From: Burkholderiaceae bacterium
GTDB taxonomy: Bacteria > Pseudomonadota > Gammaproteobacteria > Burkholderiales > Burkholderiaceae_C
NCBI GenBank assembly: GCA_018780645.1
Contig: JADMJJ010000013.1
Span: 173,215-237,214, forward strand
DNA length: 64,000 nucleotides
Direction: 5' to 3'
Made by a program: the position numbers and the translations under genes. How positions within the stretch are numbered: position 1 is the stretch's first letter; every line of letters begins with the position of its first letter. The notes under the pieces were generated by a model, which saw only the letters and a program-made list of their open reading frames with translations, was not told the origin of the DNA and searched no databases. Below are positions 57,118 to 64,000 of this stretch, piece by piece.

Positions 57118-57522
57118 ATGGCTAAAGCACCAAATAATTCGGCTGCCCAGCGCGTTCGCAAGAAGGTTCGCAAGAATGTGGCCGACGGCATCGCTCACGT
57201 GCATGCATCGTTCAACAACACCATCATCACCATCACGGACCGCCAAGGTGGCGCTCTGTCGTGGGCATCGAGTGGTGGCCAGGGCTTCAAGGGCTCGCGC
57301 AAGTCCACCCCCTTCGCAGCCCAGGTGGCCGCTGAAGTGGCGGGCCGCGCTGCTCAAGAGCAGGGCATCAAGAACCTGGACGTGCGGATCAAGGGCCCCG
57401 GCCCCGGCCGTGAGTCCACCGTGCGTGCACTCGGCTCGCTGGGTATCCGCATCACGTCGATCTCCGACGTGACACCGGTGCCGCACAACGGCTGCCGTCC
57501 CCAAAAGCGTCGTCGTATCTAA
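57118..57522 (+). CDS. rpsK: 30S ribosomal protein S11
   Basis: S11 lies on the platform. It has 134 residues. [19 protein letters not shown] and [19 protein letters not shown] are diagnostic. A terminator-like hairpin follows 68 bp later. Confidence 0.98.
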   Translation: MAKAPNNSAAQRVRKKVRKNVADGIAHVHASFNNTIITITDRQGGALSWASSGGQGFKGSRKSTPFAAQVAAEVAGRAAQEQGIKNLDVRIKGPGPGRESTVRALGSLGIRITSISDVTPVPHNGCRPQKRRRI

Positions 57523-57590
57523 GGCCACCGGCCCTTGATGCAGCGCGTTAGCAGCGTCCCTTCGGGGAAGCGTCTGCCCTGATTTCCGGT

Positions 57591-57626
57591 CGCCGGCGGG
57601 CACGAGAGTGCCGCGCCGGCGGTTTT
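57591..57626 (+). terminator. Terminator-like hairpin between rpsK and rpsD
   Basis: CGCCGGCG (57591-57598) and GGCAC pair with GTGCC and CGCCGGCG (57614-57621) around loop GAGA with one bulged G, followed by GTTTTGTTG. It splits the alpha operon. Confidence 0.7.
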
Positions 57627-57627
57627 G

Positions 57628-57655
57628 TTGAAGCCCACCGTCTGAGCCCCATAAA
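57628..57655 (+). promoter_or_regulatory. Candidate promoter of rpsD-rpoA-rplQ
   Basis: TTGAAG (57628-57633), 16 bp, CATAAA (57650-57655), just after the rpsK hairpin. Confidence 0.45.
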
Positions 57656-57720
57656 AACATCGGCCAGACTCGCGCGCAGTGGCTGACCCCCTCGCGTCAG
57701 ATTGAATAAGGACACGCAAA

Positions 57721-58344
57721 GTGGCACGTTATCTAGGCCCCAAGGCCAAACTTTCCCGCCGTGAAGGCACCGACCTGTTCCTGAAGAGCGCCCGTCGCTC
57801 GATCGCGGACAAGGCGAAGATGGACTCCAAGCCCGGTCAGCATGGCCGTACTTCGGGTCAGCGCACCTCGGACTTCGGTCTGCAACTGCGTGAAAAGCAG
57901 AAGGTCAAGCGCATGTATGGCGTGCTGGAGCGTCAGTTCCGCCGCTACTTCGCCGAAGCCGAGCGCCGCAAGGGCAACACCGGTGCCAACCTGCTGATGC
58001 TGCTGGAATCGCGTCTGGACAACGTCGTCTATCGCATGGGCTTCGGCTCCACGCGCGCCGAGGCACGCCAGTTGGTTTCGCACAAGGGCATCACCGTGAA
58101 TGGCGAAGTGGTCAACATCGCTTCGTACTCGGTCAAGGCCGGCGATGCCGTCGCCGTGCGCGAAAAGGCCAAGAAGCAGCTGCGCATCGTTGACGCGCTG
58201 AAGCTGGCCGAATCGATCGGTCTGCCCGCCTGGGTGACGGTCGACGCGACCAAGCTGGAAGGCGTGTTCAAGAAGGCCCCGGACCGTGATGAGTTCGGCG
58301 CCGAGATCAACGAATCGCTGATCGTTGAGCTGTATTCGCGTTAA
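57721..58344 (+). CDS. rpsD: 30S ribosomal protein S4
   Basis: S4 is a primary 16S binder and in E. coli represses the alpha operon. It has 207 residues, with no zinc Cys cluster. The S4 domain ([20 protein letters not shown]) is present. The start is GTG at 57721 after AATAAGGAC. Confidence 0.98.
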   Translation: MARYLGPKAKLSRREGTDLFLKSARRSIADKAKMDSKPGQHGRTSGQRTSDFGLQLREKQKVKRMYGVLERQFRRYFAEAERRKGNTGANLLMLLESRLDNVVYRMGFGSTRAEARQLVSHKGITVNGEVVNIASYSVKAGDAVAVREKAKKQLRIVDALKLAESIGLPAWVTVDATKLEGVFKKAPDRDEFGAEINESLIVELYSR

Positions 58345-58356
58345 TTGGCTTGGCTG

Positions 58357-58396
58357 ATGCCGACCTCGTTCCTCTGCTGTGGGACGAAGTCGGCAT
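58357..58396 (+). other. Long hairpin between rpsD and rpoA
   Basis: ATGCCGACCTCGTTCC (58357-58372) pairs with GGGACGAAGTCGGCAT (58381-58396), 14 Watson-Crick pairs of 16, with loop TCTGCTGT. There is no U-run, so a processing or stability element is more likely than a terminator. Confidence 0.6.
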
Positions 58397-58491
58397 TTCG
58401 GCGTTCCTCGTCTGGGGCTGTGTCCCGCTGCCCCGGTTGGTCCCTCAGCCTTATCGGTGTAACGAACCGAGGGTATTGAAAGAAAGACCTC

Positions 58492-59481
58492 ATGCAAACA
58501 AACTTGCTCAAACCCAAAACCATCAACGTCGAGCCTCTGGGCGGCCACCGTGCCAAGGTGACGCTGGAGCCGTTTGAACGCGGCTATGGCCACACGCTGG
58601 GCAATGCCCTGCGTCGCGTGCTGTTGTCTTCGATGGTGGGTTATGCGCCGACGGAAGTGACGATTGCCGGCGTGCTGCACGAGTACTCCAACGTTGACGG
58701 CGTGCAAGAAGACGTGGTTCACATCATGCTGAACCTCAAGGGCGTGGTGTTCCGCCTGCACAACCGCGACGAAGTGACCCTGGTGCTGCGCAAAGAGGGC
58801 GAAGGCCCCGTCACCGCCGCCGACATCCAGACCCCGCACGACGTTGAGATCATCAACCCAGATCACGTCATTGCCCATCTGTCGCAAGGCGGCAAGCTGG
58901 ACATGCAGATCAAGGTCGAGAAGGGCCGCGGCTATGTGCCCGGCAGCATGCGCCGTTTCGGCGACGAAGCGACCAAGTCGATTGGCCGCATCGTGCTGGA
59001 CGCCTCGTTCTCGCCGGTCTCACGCGTCAGCTACACGGTCGAAAGCGCTCGCGTCGAGCAGCGCACCGACCTGGACAAGCTGGTCATGGAAATCGTCACC
59101 AACGGCGCGATCTCGCCCGAAGAAGCGATCCGCGCCTCGGCCAAGATCCTGGTCGAGCAACTGGCCGTGTTCGCACAACTGCAAGGCACCGACCTGGTCG
59201 ATGCCTTCGACCAGCCGCCGCAGCGCAGCAGCTCGTTCGATCCTATCCTGCTCCGCCCTGTGGACGAGCTGGAACTGACCGTGCGTTCGGCCAACTGCCT
59301 GAAGGCCGAAAACATCTATTACATCGGCGACCTGATCCAGCGCACCGAGACCGAGCTCTTGAAGACCCCGAATCTGGGTCGCAAGTCGCTCAACGAAATC
59401 AAGGAAGTGCTGGCTTCGCGCGGCCTGACCTTGGGTGCTCGTCTCGAGAACTGGCCGCCCCAGGGTCTCGATAAGCGTTAA
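58492..59481 (+). CDS. rpoA: RNA polymerase alpha subunit
   Basis: RpoA has an assembly N-domain ([20 protein letters not shown]) and a C-terminal DNA/activator-binding domain ([35 protein letters not shown]), joined by a flexible linker around residue 240. It has 329 residues. Confidence 0.98.
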   Translation: MQTNLLKPKTINVEPLGGHRAKVTLEPFERGYGHTLGNALRRVLLSSMVGYAPTEVTIAGVLHEYSNVDGVQEDVVHIMLNLKGVVFRLHNRDEVTLVLRKEGEGPVTAADIQTPHDVEIINPDHVIAHLSQGGKLDMQIKVEKGRGYVPGSMRRFGDEATKSIGRIVLDASFSPVSRVSYTVESARVEQRTDLDKLVMEIVTNGAISPEEAIRASAKILVEQLAVFAQLQGTDLVDAFDQPPQRSSSFDPILLRPVDELELTVRSANCLKAENIYYIGDLIQRTETELLKTPNLGRKSLNEIKEVLASRGLTLGARLENWPPQGLDKR

Positions 59482-59578
59482 TTTTTAAAGATGGATGGGG
59501 TGCTGACCAACCCCATCCGGTGCACCCGGCAGTACCTGATACGGCTGTCGGCGATTATTCAGTGAAAGGAAAAGCACC

Positions 59579-59968
59579 ATGCGTCACGGAAATGGACTCC
59601 GCAAACTCAACCGCACCAGCGCTCACCGCAAGGCGATGCTGCGCAATATGTGCGTCTCGCTGCTGCAGCACGAAGCGATCAAGACCACGGTCCCCAAGGC
59701 CAAGGAACTGCGTCGCGTCGTCGAGCCGCTGATCACCCTGGCCAAGGTCGCGACCGTCGCCAACCGTCGTCTGGCGTTCGATCGCCTGCGCGACCGTGAC
59801 ATCGTCACCAAGCTGTTCAACGAACTGGGCCCGCGTTACAACGCACGTCCCGGCGGCTACACCCGCATCCTGAAGATGGGCTTCCGTGTTGGCGACAACG
59901 CGCCGATGGCCTATGTCGAGCTGGTGGATCGTCCTGACGTCGCTGCCACCGAAGGCGAAGAAGCTTAA
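59579..59968 (+). CDS. rplQ: 50S ribosomal protein L17
   Basis: It has 129 residues. [20 protein letters not shown] and [20 protein letters not shown] are typical. AGTGAAAGGAAA provides the ribosome site. Two tandem repeat hairpins start 8 bases after its TAA. Confidence 0.98.
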   Translation: MRHGNGLRKLNRTSAHRKAMLRNMCVSLLQHEAIKTTVPKAKELRRVVEPLITLAKVATVANRRLAFDRLRDRDIVTKLFNELGPRYNARPGGYTRILKMGFRVGDNAPMAYVELVDRPDVAATEGEEA

Positions 59969-59976
59969 GTCTTTGC

Positions 59977-60021
59977 GGGACAGACCTGATGCTTCAGCAT
60001 CTGCTCTGTTCCCAACTAAGC
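59977..60021 (+). repeat. REP-like stem-loop, rplQ copy 1
   Basis: GGGACAGACCTGATGC pairs with GCATCTGCTCTGTTCCC (59977-60013), with the family C-C mismatch and one extra T. The tail is diverged (AACTAAG). Confidence 0.85.
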
Positions 60022-60033
60022 TGATGTCCTTGC

Positions 60034-60080
60034 GGGACAGACCTGATGCTTCAGCATCTGCTCTGTCCCCAACTGACTAG
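60034..60080 (+). repeat. REP-like stem-loop, rplQ copy 2
   Basis: This is a tandem copy 57 bp downstream of copy 1. The hairpin 60034-60069 ends TCTGTCCC, followed by CAACTGACTAG. The preceding CCTTGC also matches copy 1. Confidence 0.85.
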
Positions 60081-60085
60081 AAGAA

Positions 60086-60110
60086 GGCCAGCCCCGTGCT
60101 GGCCTTTTTT
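60086..60110 (+). terminator. Intrinsic terminator after rplQ
   Basis: GGCCAGC (60086-60092), loop CCCGT, GCTGGCC (60098-60104), then six T. It ends the ribosomal cluster. Confidence 0.92.
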
Positions 60111-60157
60111 CATGCCGGTGGGCCAAACCCGCTGACTGTTTGGCACACTGCGAAGCC

Positions 60158-61084
60158 ATGCAAAAACCTCCCGTGCTGTTGAAGATCGAGCACCTCAGCA
60201 AGAGCTTTGGCGCCAACAAGGTCGTCGATGACCTGAGCTTCGAGATCGCGCCCGGTGAGTGCCTGGGCGTGATTGGCCCCAACGGCGCGGGCAAGACTAC
60301 CACCATACGCATGTGCCTGGGCCTGACCGGGCCCGACGGCGGCAGCATCAGTGCCTTCGGTCTGCCCATACCGGCGCAGGTGCGCGAAGCCAAGCAGCGC
60401 CTGGGCGTGGTCAGCCAATTCGACAGCCTGGACCCCGACTTCAGCTGCATCGAGAACCTGCGCGTCTATGGCCGCTACTTCGGCCTCAAGCGCGCAGAGA
60501 TCGAAGCACGGATCCCGAAACTGCTGGAGTTCGCCTCGCTGCAGAGCAAGGCCACGGCCAAGCCGGGCGAGCTGTCGGGTGGCATGAAGCGCCGCCTGAG
60601 CCTGGCCCGTGCGCTGATCAATGACCCCGATCTGCTGTTGCTGGACGAGCCCACCACCGGCCTGGACCCGCAGGCCCGCCATCTGATGTGGGAGAGGCTG
60701 CAGAACCTGCTTCAGCAGGGCAAGAGCATCCTGCTGACGACCCACTTCATGGACGAGGCCGAGCGCCTGTGCGACCGTCTGCTGGTGCTGGACCACGGGC
60801 GCAAGATCGCCGAGGGCCGGCCGCGCGAGCTGATCGCCGCCCATCTGGAGAGCGATGTGGTCGAGGTCTACGGCGATGGTGCCGCGGCGGCAGCCTCGCA
60901 GCATGGCGCCTTGGCCGACCGTGTCGAGACCAGCGGTGAGACCCGTTTCTTCTATCTGCGCGAGCCCAAGCCGCTGCTGCAGGCGCTGAGCACCGACCAC
61001 AGCATCCGCTACCTGCATCGCCCCGCGAATCTGGAGGACCTGTTCCTCAAGCTGACCGGCCGCCAGATCCGCGACGAAGCCTGA
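60158..61084 (+). CDS. ABC-2 type exporter ATP-binding protein (NodI-like)
   Basis: Walker A ([10 protein letters not shown]), signature ([19 protein letters not shown]), Walker B ([14 protein letters not shown]) and the H-loop ([14 protein letters not shown]) are all present. The ATG at 60158 gives 308 residues; the upstream TTG at 60140 is less likely. The next gene encodes its permease. NodI/NodJ homologues occur widely outside rhizobia, and the exported substrate cannot be predicted. Confidence 0.93.
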   Translation: MQKPPVLLKIEHLSKSFGANKVVDDLSFEIAPGECLGVIGPNGAGKTTTIRMCLGLTGPDGGSISAFGLPIPAQVREAKQRLGVVSQFDSLDPDFSCIENLRVYGRYFGLKRAEIEARIPKLLEFASLQSKATAKPGELSGGMKRRLSLARALINDPDLLLLDEPTTGLDPQARHLMWERLQNLLQQGKSILLTTHFMDEAERLCDRLLVLDHGRKIAEGRPRELIAAHLESDVVEVYGDGAAAAASQHGALADRVETSGETRFFYLREPKPLLQALSTDHSIRYLHRPANLEDLFLKLTGRQIRDEA

Positions 61085-61097
61085 GGCGCCAACCACC

Positions 61098-61883
61098 ATG
61101 CTCGTATCCGCCTATGCCTTGCCCCGCGTCAGCTGGCGCTTCCTGCCGGTGTTGCAGCGCAATCTGCTGGTCTGGATCAAGCTCGCCGGCCCCAGCATCC
61201 TGGGCAATATCGCCGAACCGCTGATCACTCTGGTCGCCTTCGGCTATGGCCTTGGCGCAATGATCGGCCAGATCGACGGCCTGCCCTACATCCTCTATCT
61301 CGCCTCGGGCAGCATCGCCGTCAGCGCCACGATGGCGGCCAGCTTCGAGGCGCTGTACTCGGCCTTCTCGCGCATGCAGATGCAGAAGACCTGGGAGAGC
61401 ATCATGAACGCGCCGGTGTCGCTGGACGACATCGTCTTTGCCGAGATGTTGTGGGCCGCGCTCAAGGCGATGTTCTCGGTGGCCGCCATCCTGATCGTGC
61501 TGTTTGTGATGAACATCAGCCGCGCACCGACGATGTTGCTGGCCCTGCCGGTGCTGGGCTTTGTCGGTATCACCTTCGCATCGATGGCCCTGGTCTTCAA
61601 TGCGCTGGCCAAGGGGTACGACTTCTTCACCTACTACTTCACCCTGGTGCTGACGCCGATGACCTTTCTGTCCGGCGTCTATTTCCCTATCAGCCAGATG
61701 CCGGAGTGGCTGCAGATGATCGCTCATGTGCTGCCGTTGTCGGCAGCCGTCGAGCTGGTGCGGCCGCTGATCATCGGCCAATGGCCCGAGCACTGGCTGG
61801 GCCCGCTGGCCGTGCTCGCCGCCTATGCCCTGGTGGGCTACTACATCGCCCTGGTGCTGACGCGCCGGCGCTTTTTTCGCTGA
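61098..61883 (+). CDS. ABC-2 type permease (NodJ-like)
   Basis: This 261-residue membrane protein has about six hydrophobic segments. GYGLGAMIGQIDGLPYILYL, LTPMTFLSGVYFPISQMP and a C-terminal YALVGYYIALVLTRRRFFR end are typical of the NodJ/DrrB group. It starts 13 bp after the ATPase gene and forms the transport pair with it. Confidence 0.92.
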   Translation: MLVSAYALPRVSWRFLPVLQRNLLVWIKLAGPSILGNIAEPLITLVAFGYGLGAMIGQIDGLPYILYLASGSIAVSATMAASFEALYSAFSRMQMQKTWESIMNAPVSLDDIVFAEMLWAALKAMFSVAAILIVLFVMNISRAPTMLLALPVLGFVGITFASMALVFNALAKGYDFFTYYFTLVLTPMTFLSGVYFPISQMPEWLQMIAHVLPLSAAVELVRPLIIGQWPEHWLGPLAVLAAYALVGYYIALVLTRRRFFR

Positions 61884-61949
61884 CATTTCGCTGAACCTCT
61901 TTCCGAGGCCGGCCGGAACCAATCCGGACTCCTCGCTGTCTGCCGTCCT

Positions 61950-63749
61950 ATGCTGAAACTCCTGCTCCGATCCTTTCTGACCCTGCTGCTGAGTGCCGCC
62001 TCAGCCGCCCATGCCGCCGATGACTTTCTGGAGCCCGAACAGGCCTTCAAGCTGGCGGTGCGGGCGCTCAACCCGACCACCCTGGAGGTCAGTTACGCGA
62101 TTGCACCGGGCTACTACATGTACCGCGAGCAGTTCAAGTTCGAGGCCCAGGGTGCGACGCTCAGCACGCTCGACTACCCCAAGGGCAAGGTCAAGTTCGA
62201 CGAGACCTTCCAGAAGGAGGTCGAGACCTACCGCGAGCGTTTCGTGCTGCAGGTGCCGGTCACCCCTGTCGGTGGCGCGTTCAAGCTTTCGGTCACCGGC
62301 CAGGGCTGTGCCGACCAGGGGCTGTGCTATCCGCCTCAGACACAGGTCGCCGAGGTTGACCTGTCCAATCCGAACGCGGCACGAATCACGCTGGTCAGCG
62401 CAGACGGCCAAGCTGAAACGGCCGCCGCAGGCCCCAGCGGCGCGGGCGGCGAGGGCTCGCACCTTGATGCCGCGCTGCAATCGGGCCGCTTCTGGACCGT
62501 CGTTGGCGTGTTCTTTATCGCCGGCCTGCTGCTGTCTCTGACGCCCTGCGTGCTGCCGATGCTGCCGATACTGTCGTCCATCATCGTCGGCCGCAGCGGT
62601 GCATCGGCGTCCCGTGGCCGATCCTTTCTGCTCGCTGTCAGCTACTCGCTGGGCATGGCCTTGATCTACACCGCCCTGGGCGTGGCCGCGGGCCTGGCCG
62701 GTGAGGGCCTGGCCGCGGCGCTGCAGAAGCCCTGGGTGCTGGGCCTGTTCGCGCTGGCCCTGGTGGGCTTCTCGCTGTCGATGTTCGGCGTCTACGAGTT
62801 GCAGCTGCCGCAGGCGCTGACCGGTGGCCTGTCGAACGCCTCGCAGCGCCTGCCCGCCGGCCAGTTCGCCGGTGTGTTCGTGATGGGCGGTGTGTCGGCG
62901 CTGATCGTCAGCCCCTGCGTGGCGGCGCCCTTGGCCGGCGCCTTGGTCTACATCAGCCAGAGCCGTGATGTCCTGCTCGGTGGCACCGCCCTGTTCGCCC
63001 TGGCCTGCGGCATGAGTGTGCCCCTGCTGCTGCTCGGCGCCTCGGCCGGTGCCTGGCTGCCGCGTACCGGCGCCTGGATGGATGGCGTCAAACACTTCTT
63101 CGGCCTGCTGCTGATGGGCGTGGCACTGTGGACGGTGCAGCCCGTGCTGCCGGCGGGTCTGGCGCTGGCCCTGTGGGGCGCGTTGCTGATTGGCGGCGCC
63201 ATCGTCTTCGGCCTGTTTGAGCCGGCACACGTCCATGGTCGCCCGCGCCTGTGGCTGCGCAAGACGGCGACCGCCGTCGCCGCCTTGTTCGGTCTGCTGC
63301 AGCTGATCGGTGCCGCCTCCGGTGGCCATGACCCGCTGCAGCCGCTGCGCCATTGGGTCGGTGTTGCCGGCGCGGCCAGCCCCGCCGGTCTGCCAGTGGC
63401 CTTTCAACGCGTGCGCAGCGTGGCCGAACTGGACGCGGTGCTGGCCAGCGCCAACCGACCGGTGATGCTGGACTTCTATGCCGACTGGTGCGTGTCCTGC
63501 AAGGAGATGGAGCGCTTCACCTTCAACGAGCCGGCCGTGCGCCAGCGTCTGGGCAAGGCCCTGCTGCTGCAGGCCGATGTCACGGCCAATAACGAGGCCG
63601 ACAAGGCCCTGCTGCGCCGCTTCCACCTGTTCGGCCCGCCCGGCATCATCTTCTTCGACGCCCAGGGCAAGGAACTGGACGGTGTGCGCGTGATCGGCTT
63701 CCAGGACGCCGAGCGCTTCGCCACCTCTCTCTCCGCTGCCGGCATCTGA
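61950..63749 (+). CDS. dsbD: Thiol:disulfide interchange protein DsbD
   Basis: DsbD carries electrons from cytoplasmic thioredoxin to periplasmic DsbC and cytochrome c maturation. A signal peptide (cleavage near AHAADD) leads to the N-terminal periplasmic domain with Cys120/Cys126 (GCADQGLCYPP). A membrane domain follows with Cys in LTPCVLPMLPIL and SPCVAAPLAGA, and a C-terminal thioredoxin-like domain with Cys514/Cys517 (DWCVSCKEME). All six redox cysteines are present. It has 599 residues. No clear Shine-Dalgarno sequence precedes the ATG. Confidence 0.96.
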   Translation: MLKLLLRSFLTLLLSAASAAHAADDFLEPEQAFKLAVRALNPTTLEVSYAIAPGYYMYREQFKFEAQGATLSTLDYPKGKVKFDETFQKEVETYRERFVLQVPVTPVGGAFKLSVTGQGCADQGLCYPPQTQVAEVDLSNPNAARITLVSADGQAETAAAGPSGAGGEGSHLDAALQSGRFWTVVGVFFIAGLLLSLTPCVLPMLPILSSIIVGRSGASASRGRSFLLAVSYSLGMALIYTALGVAAGLAGEGLAAALQKPWVLGLFALALVGFSLSMFGVYELQLPQALTGGLSNASQRLPAGQFAGVFVMGGVSALIVSPCVAAPLAGALVYISQSRDVLLGGTALFALACGMSVPLLLLGASAGAWLPRTGAWMDGVKHFFGLLLMGVALWTVQPVLPAGLALALWGALLIGGAIVFGLFEPAHVHGRPRLWLRKTATAVAALFGLLQLIGAASGGHDPLQPLRHWVGVAGAASPAGLPVAFQRVRSVAELDAVLASANRPVMLDFYADWCVSCKEMERFTFNEPAVRQRLGKALLLQADVTANNEADKALLRRFHLFGPPGIIFFDAQGKELDGVRVIGFQDAERFATSLSAAGI

Positions 63750-63769
63750 GCAGGCTCGCCGAAGCGTGC

Positions 63770-63775
63770 TATAAT
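63770..63775 (+). promoter_or_regulatory. -10 box of the initiator tRNA gene
   Basis: TATAAT, 12 bp before the tRNA. No good -35 is seen about 17 bp upstream (around the dsbD stop). Confidence 0.6.
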
Positions 63776-63787
63776 TCGAGCTTCAGT

Positions 63788-63864
<77 letters not shown>

Positions 63865-63888
63865 AAATTCGAGGTTCATGCCTCAGGA

Positions 63889-63918
63889 AAAGCCGCTCAC
63901 CAGTCGGGCGGCTTTTTT
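63889..63918 (+). terminator. Intrinsic terminator after the first tRNA-fMet
   Basis: AAAGCCG (63889-63895) pairs with CGGCTTT (63909-63915), with T6 at 63913-63918. The stem's last As pair into the T-run. Confidence 0.8.
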
Positions 63919-63950
63919 ATTCGGAGAGTCAACCGAATCAACCGATCAGT

Positions 63951-64000
<50 letters not shown>

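Noticed and set aside
59969..60080. The two tandem hairpins after rplQ as a CRISPR-like array
   Set aside because: There are only two units, no variable spacer of regular length, no cas genes, and the unit belongs to the REP-like family seen after rplL and fusA.

Overview
The window is a chromosomal segment of a high-GC betaproteobacterium. The gene order (tRNA-Tyr/Gly/Thr-tuf-tRNA-Trp-secE-nusG-rplKAJL-rpoBC, then rpsL-rpsG-fusA-tuf-rpsJ and the S10/spc/alpha clusters), protein wording and codon use point to Burkholderiales. The Roseateles/Mitsuaria/Pelomonas neighbourhood is my best guess, from recognition rather than from a search. No prophage, insertion sequence or CRISPR array is visible.

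Layout. 1-2945 (minus strand): an RND efflux pump, with the adaptor complete and the inner-membrane permease cut by the window edge. 3095-4847: a phosphoglycolate-phosphatase-like HAD enzyme and an M19 dipeptidase-like protein. 4849-10824: a tryptophan operon with a candidate two-Trp leader peptide, then trpE, trpG, an inserted threonine aldolase gene, trpD, trpC and ung, nearly all overlapping or abutting. 10876-24363: an N-acetylglucosamine/chitin utilisation locus with GlcNAc kinase, GntR regulator, nagA, SIS-type nagB-II, GH3 hexosaminidase, MFS transporter, GH16-like secreted protein, nagX and a flavin-dependent tryptophan-halogenase homologue. It faces a convergent TonB-dependent receptor. 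The kinase and receptor promoters share an 18-bp motif.

24728-60110 is the translation/transcription core: four tRNA genes, two tuf genes encoding the same protein, secE, nusG, rplKAJL, rpoBC, the str operon, and S10, spc and alpha ribosomal protein genes. Three features stand out. A peroxiredoxin gene sits between a terminator after rpsQ and the promoter of rplN. Terminator-like hairpins lie between rpsL/rpsG and rpsK/rpsD. A REP-like stem-loop family with a conserved C-C mismatch occurs just after the stop codons of rplL, fusA and rplQ. A lone PIN-domain gene on the minus strand separates rpoC from the str promoter.

60158-64000: an ABC-2 type ATPase/permease pair, dsbD, and two initiator tRNA genes, the second cut by the window end.

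How the parts work together: the receptor, hexosaminidase, transporter, kinase, NagA and NagB-II can form a route from chito-oligosaccharide to fructose-6-phosphate. The trp genes cover anthranilate synthesis through indole-glycerol phosphate; trpF and trpBA are not in the window. Most findings here are regulatory or architectural. I did not find a clearly new multi-gene system. The strongest candidates for something undescribed are the stop-codon-proximal repeat family, the possibly leaderless trp leader, and the halogenase in a sugar locus.
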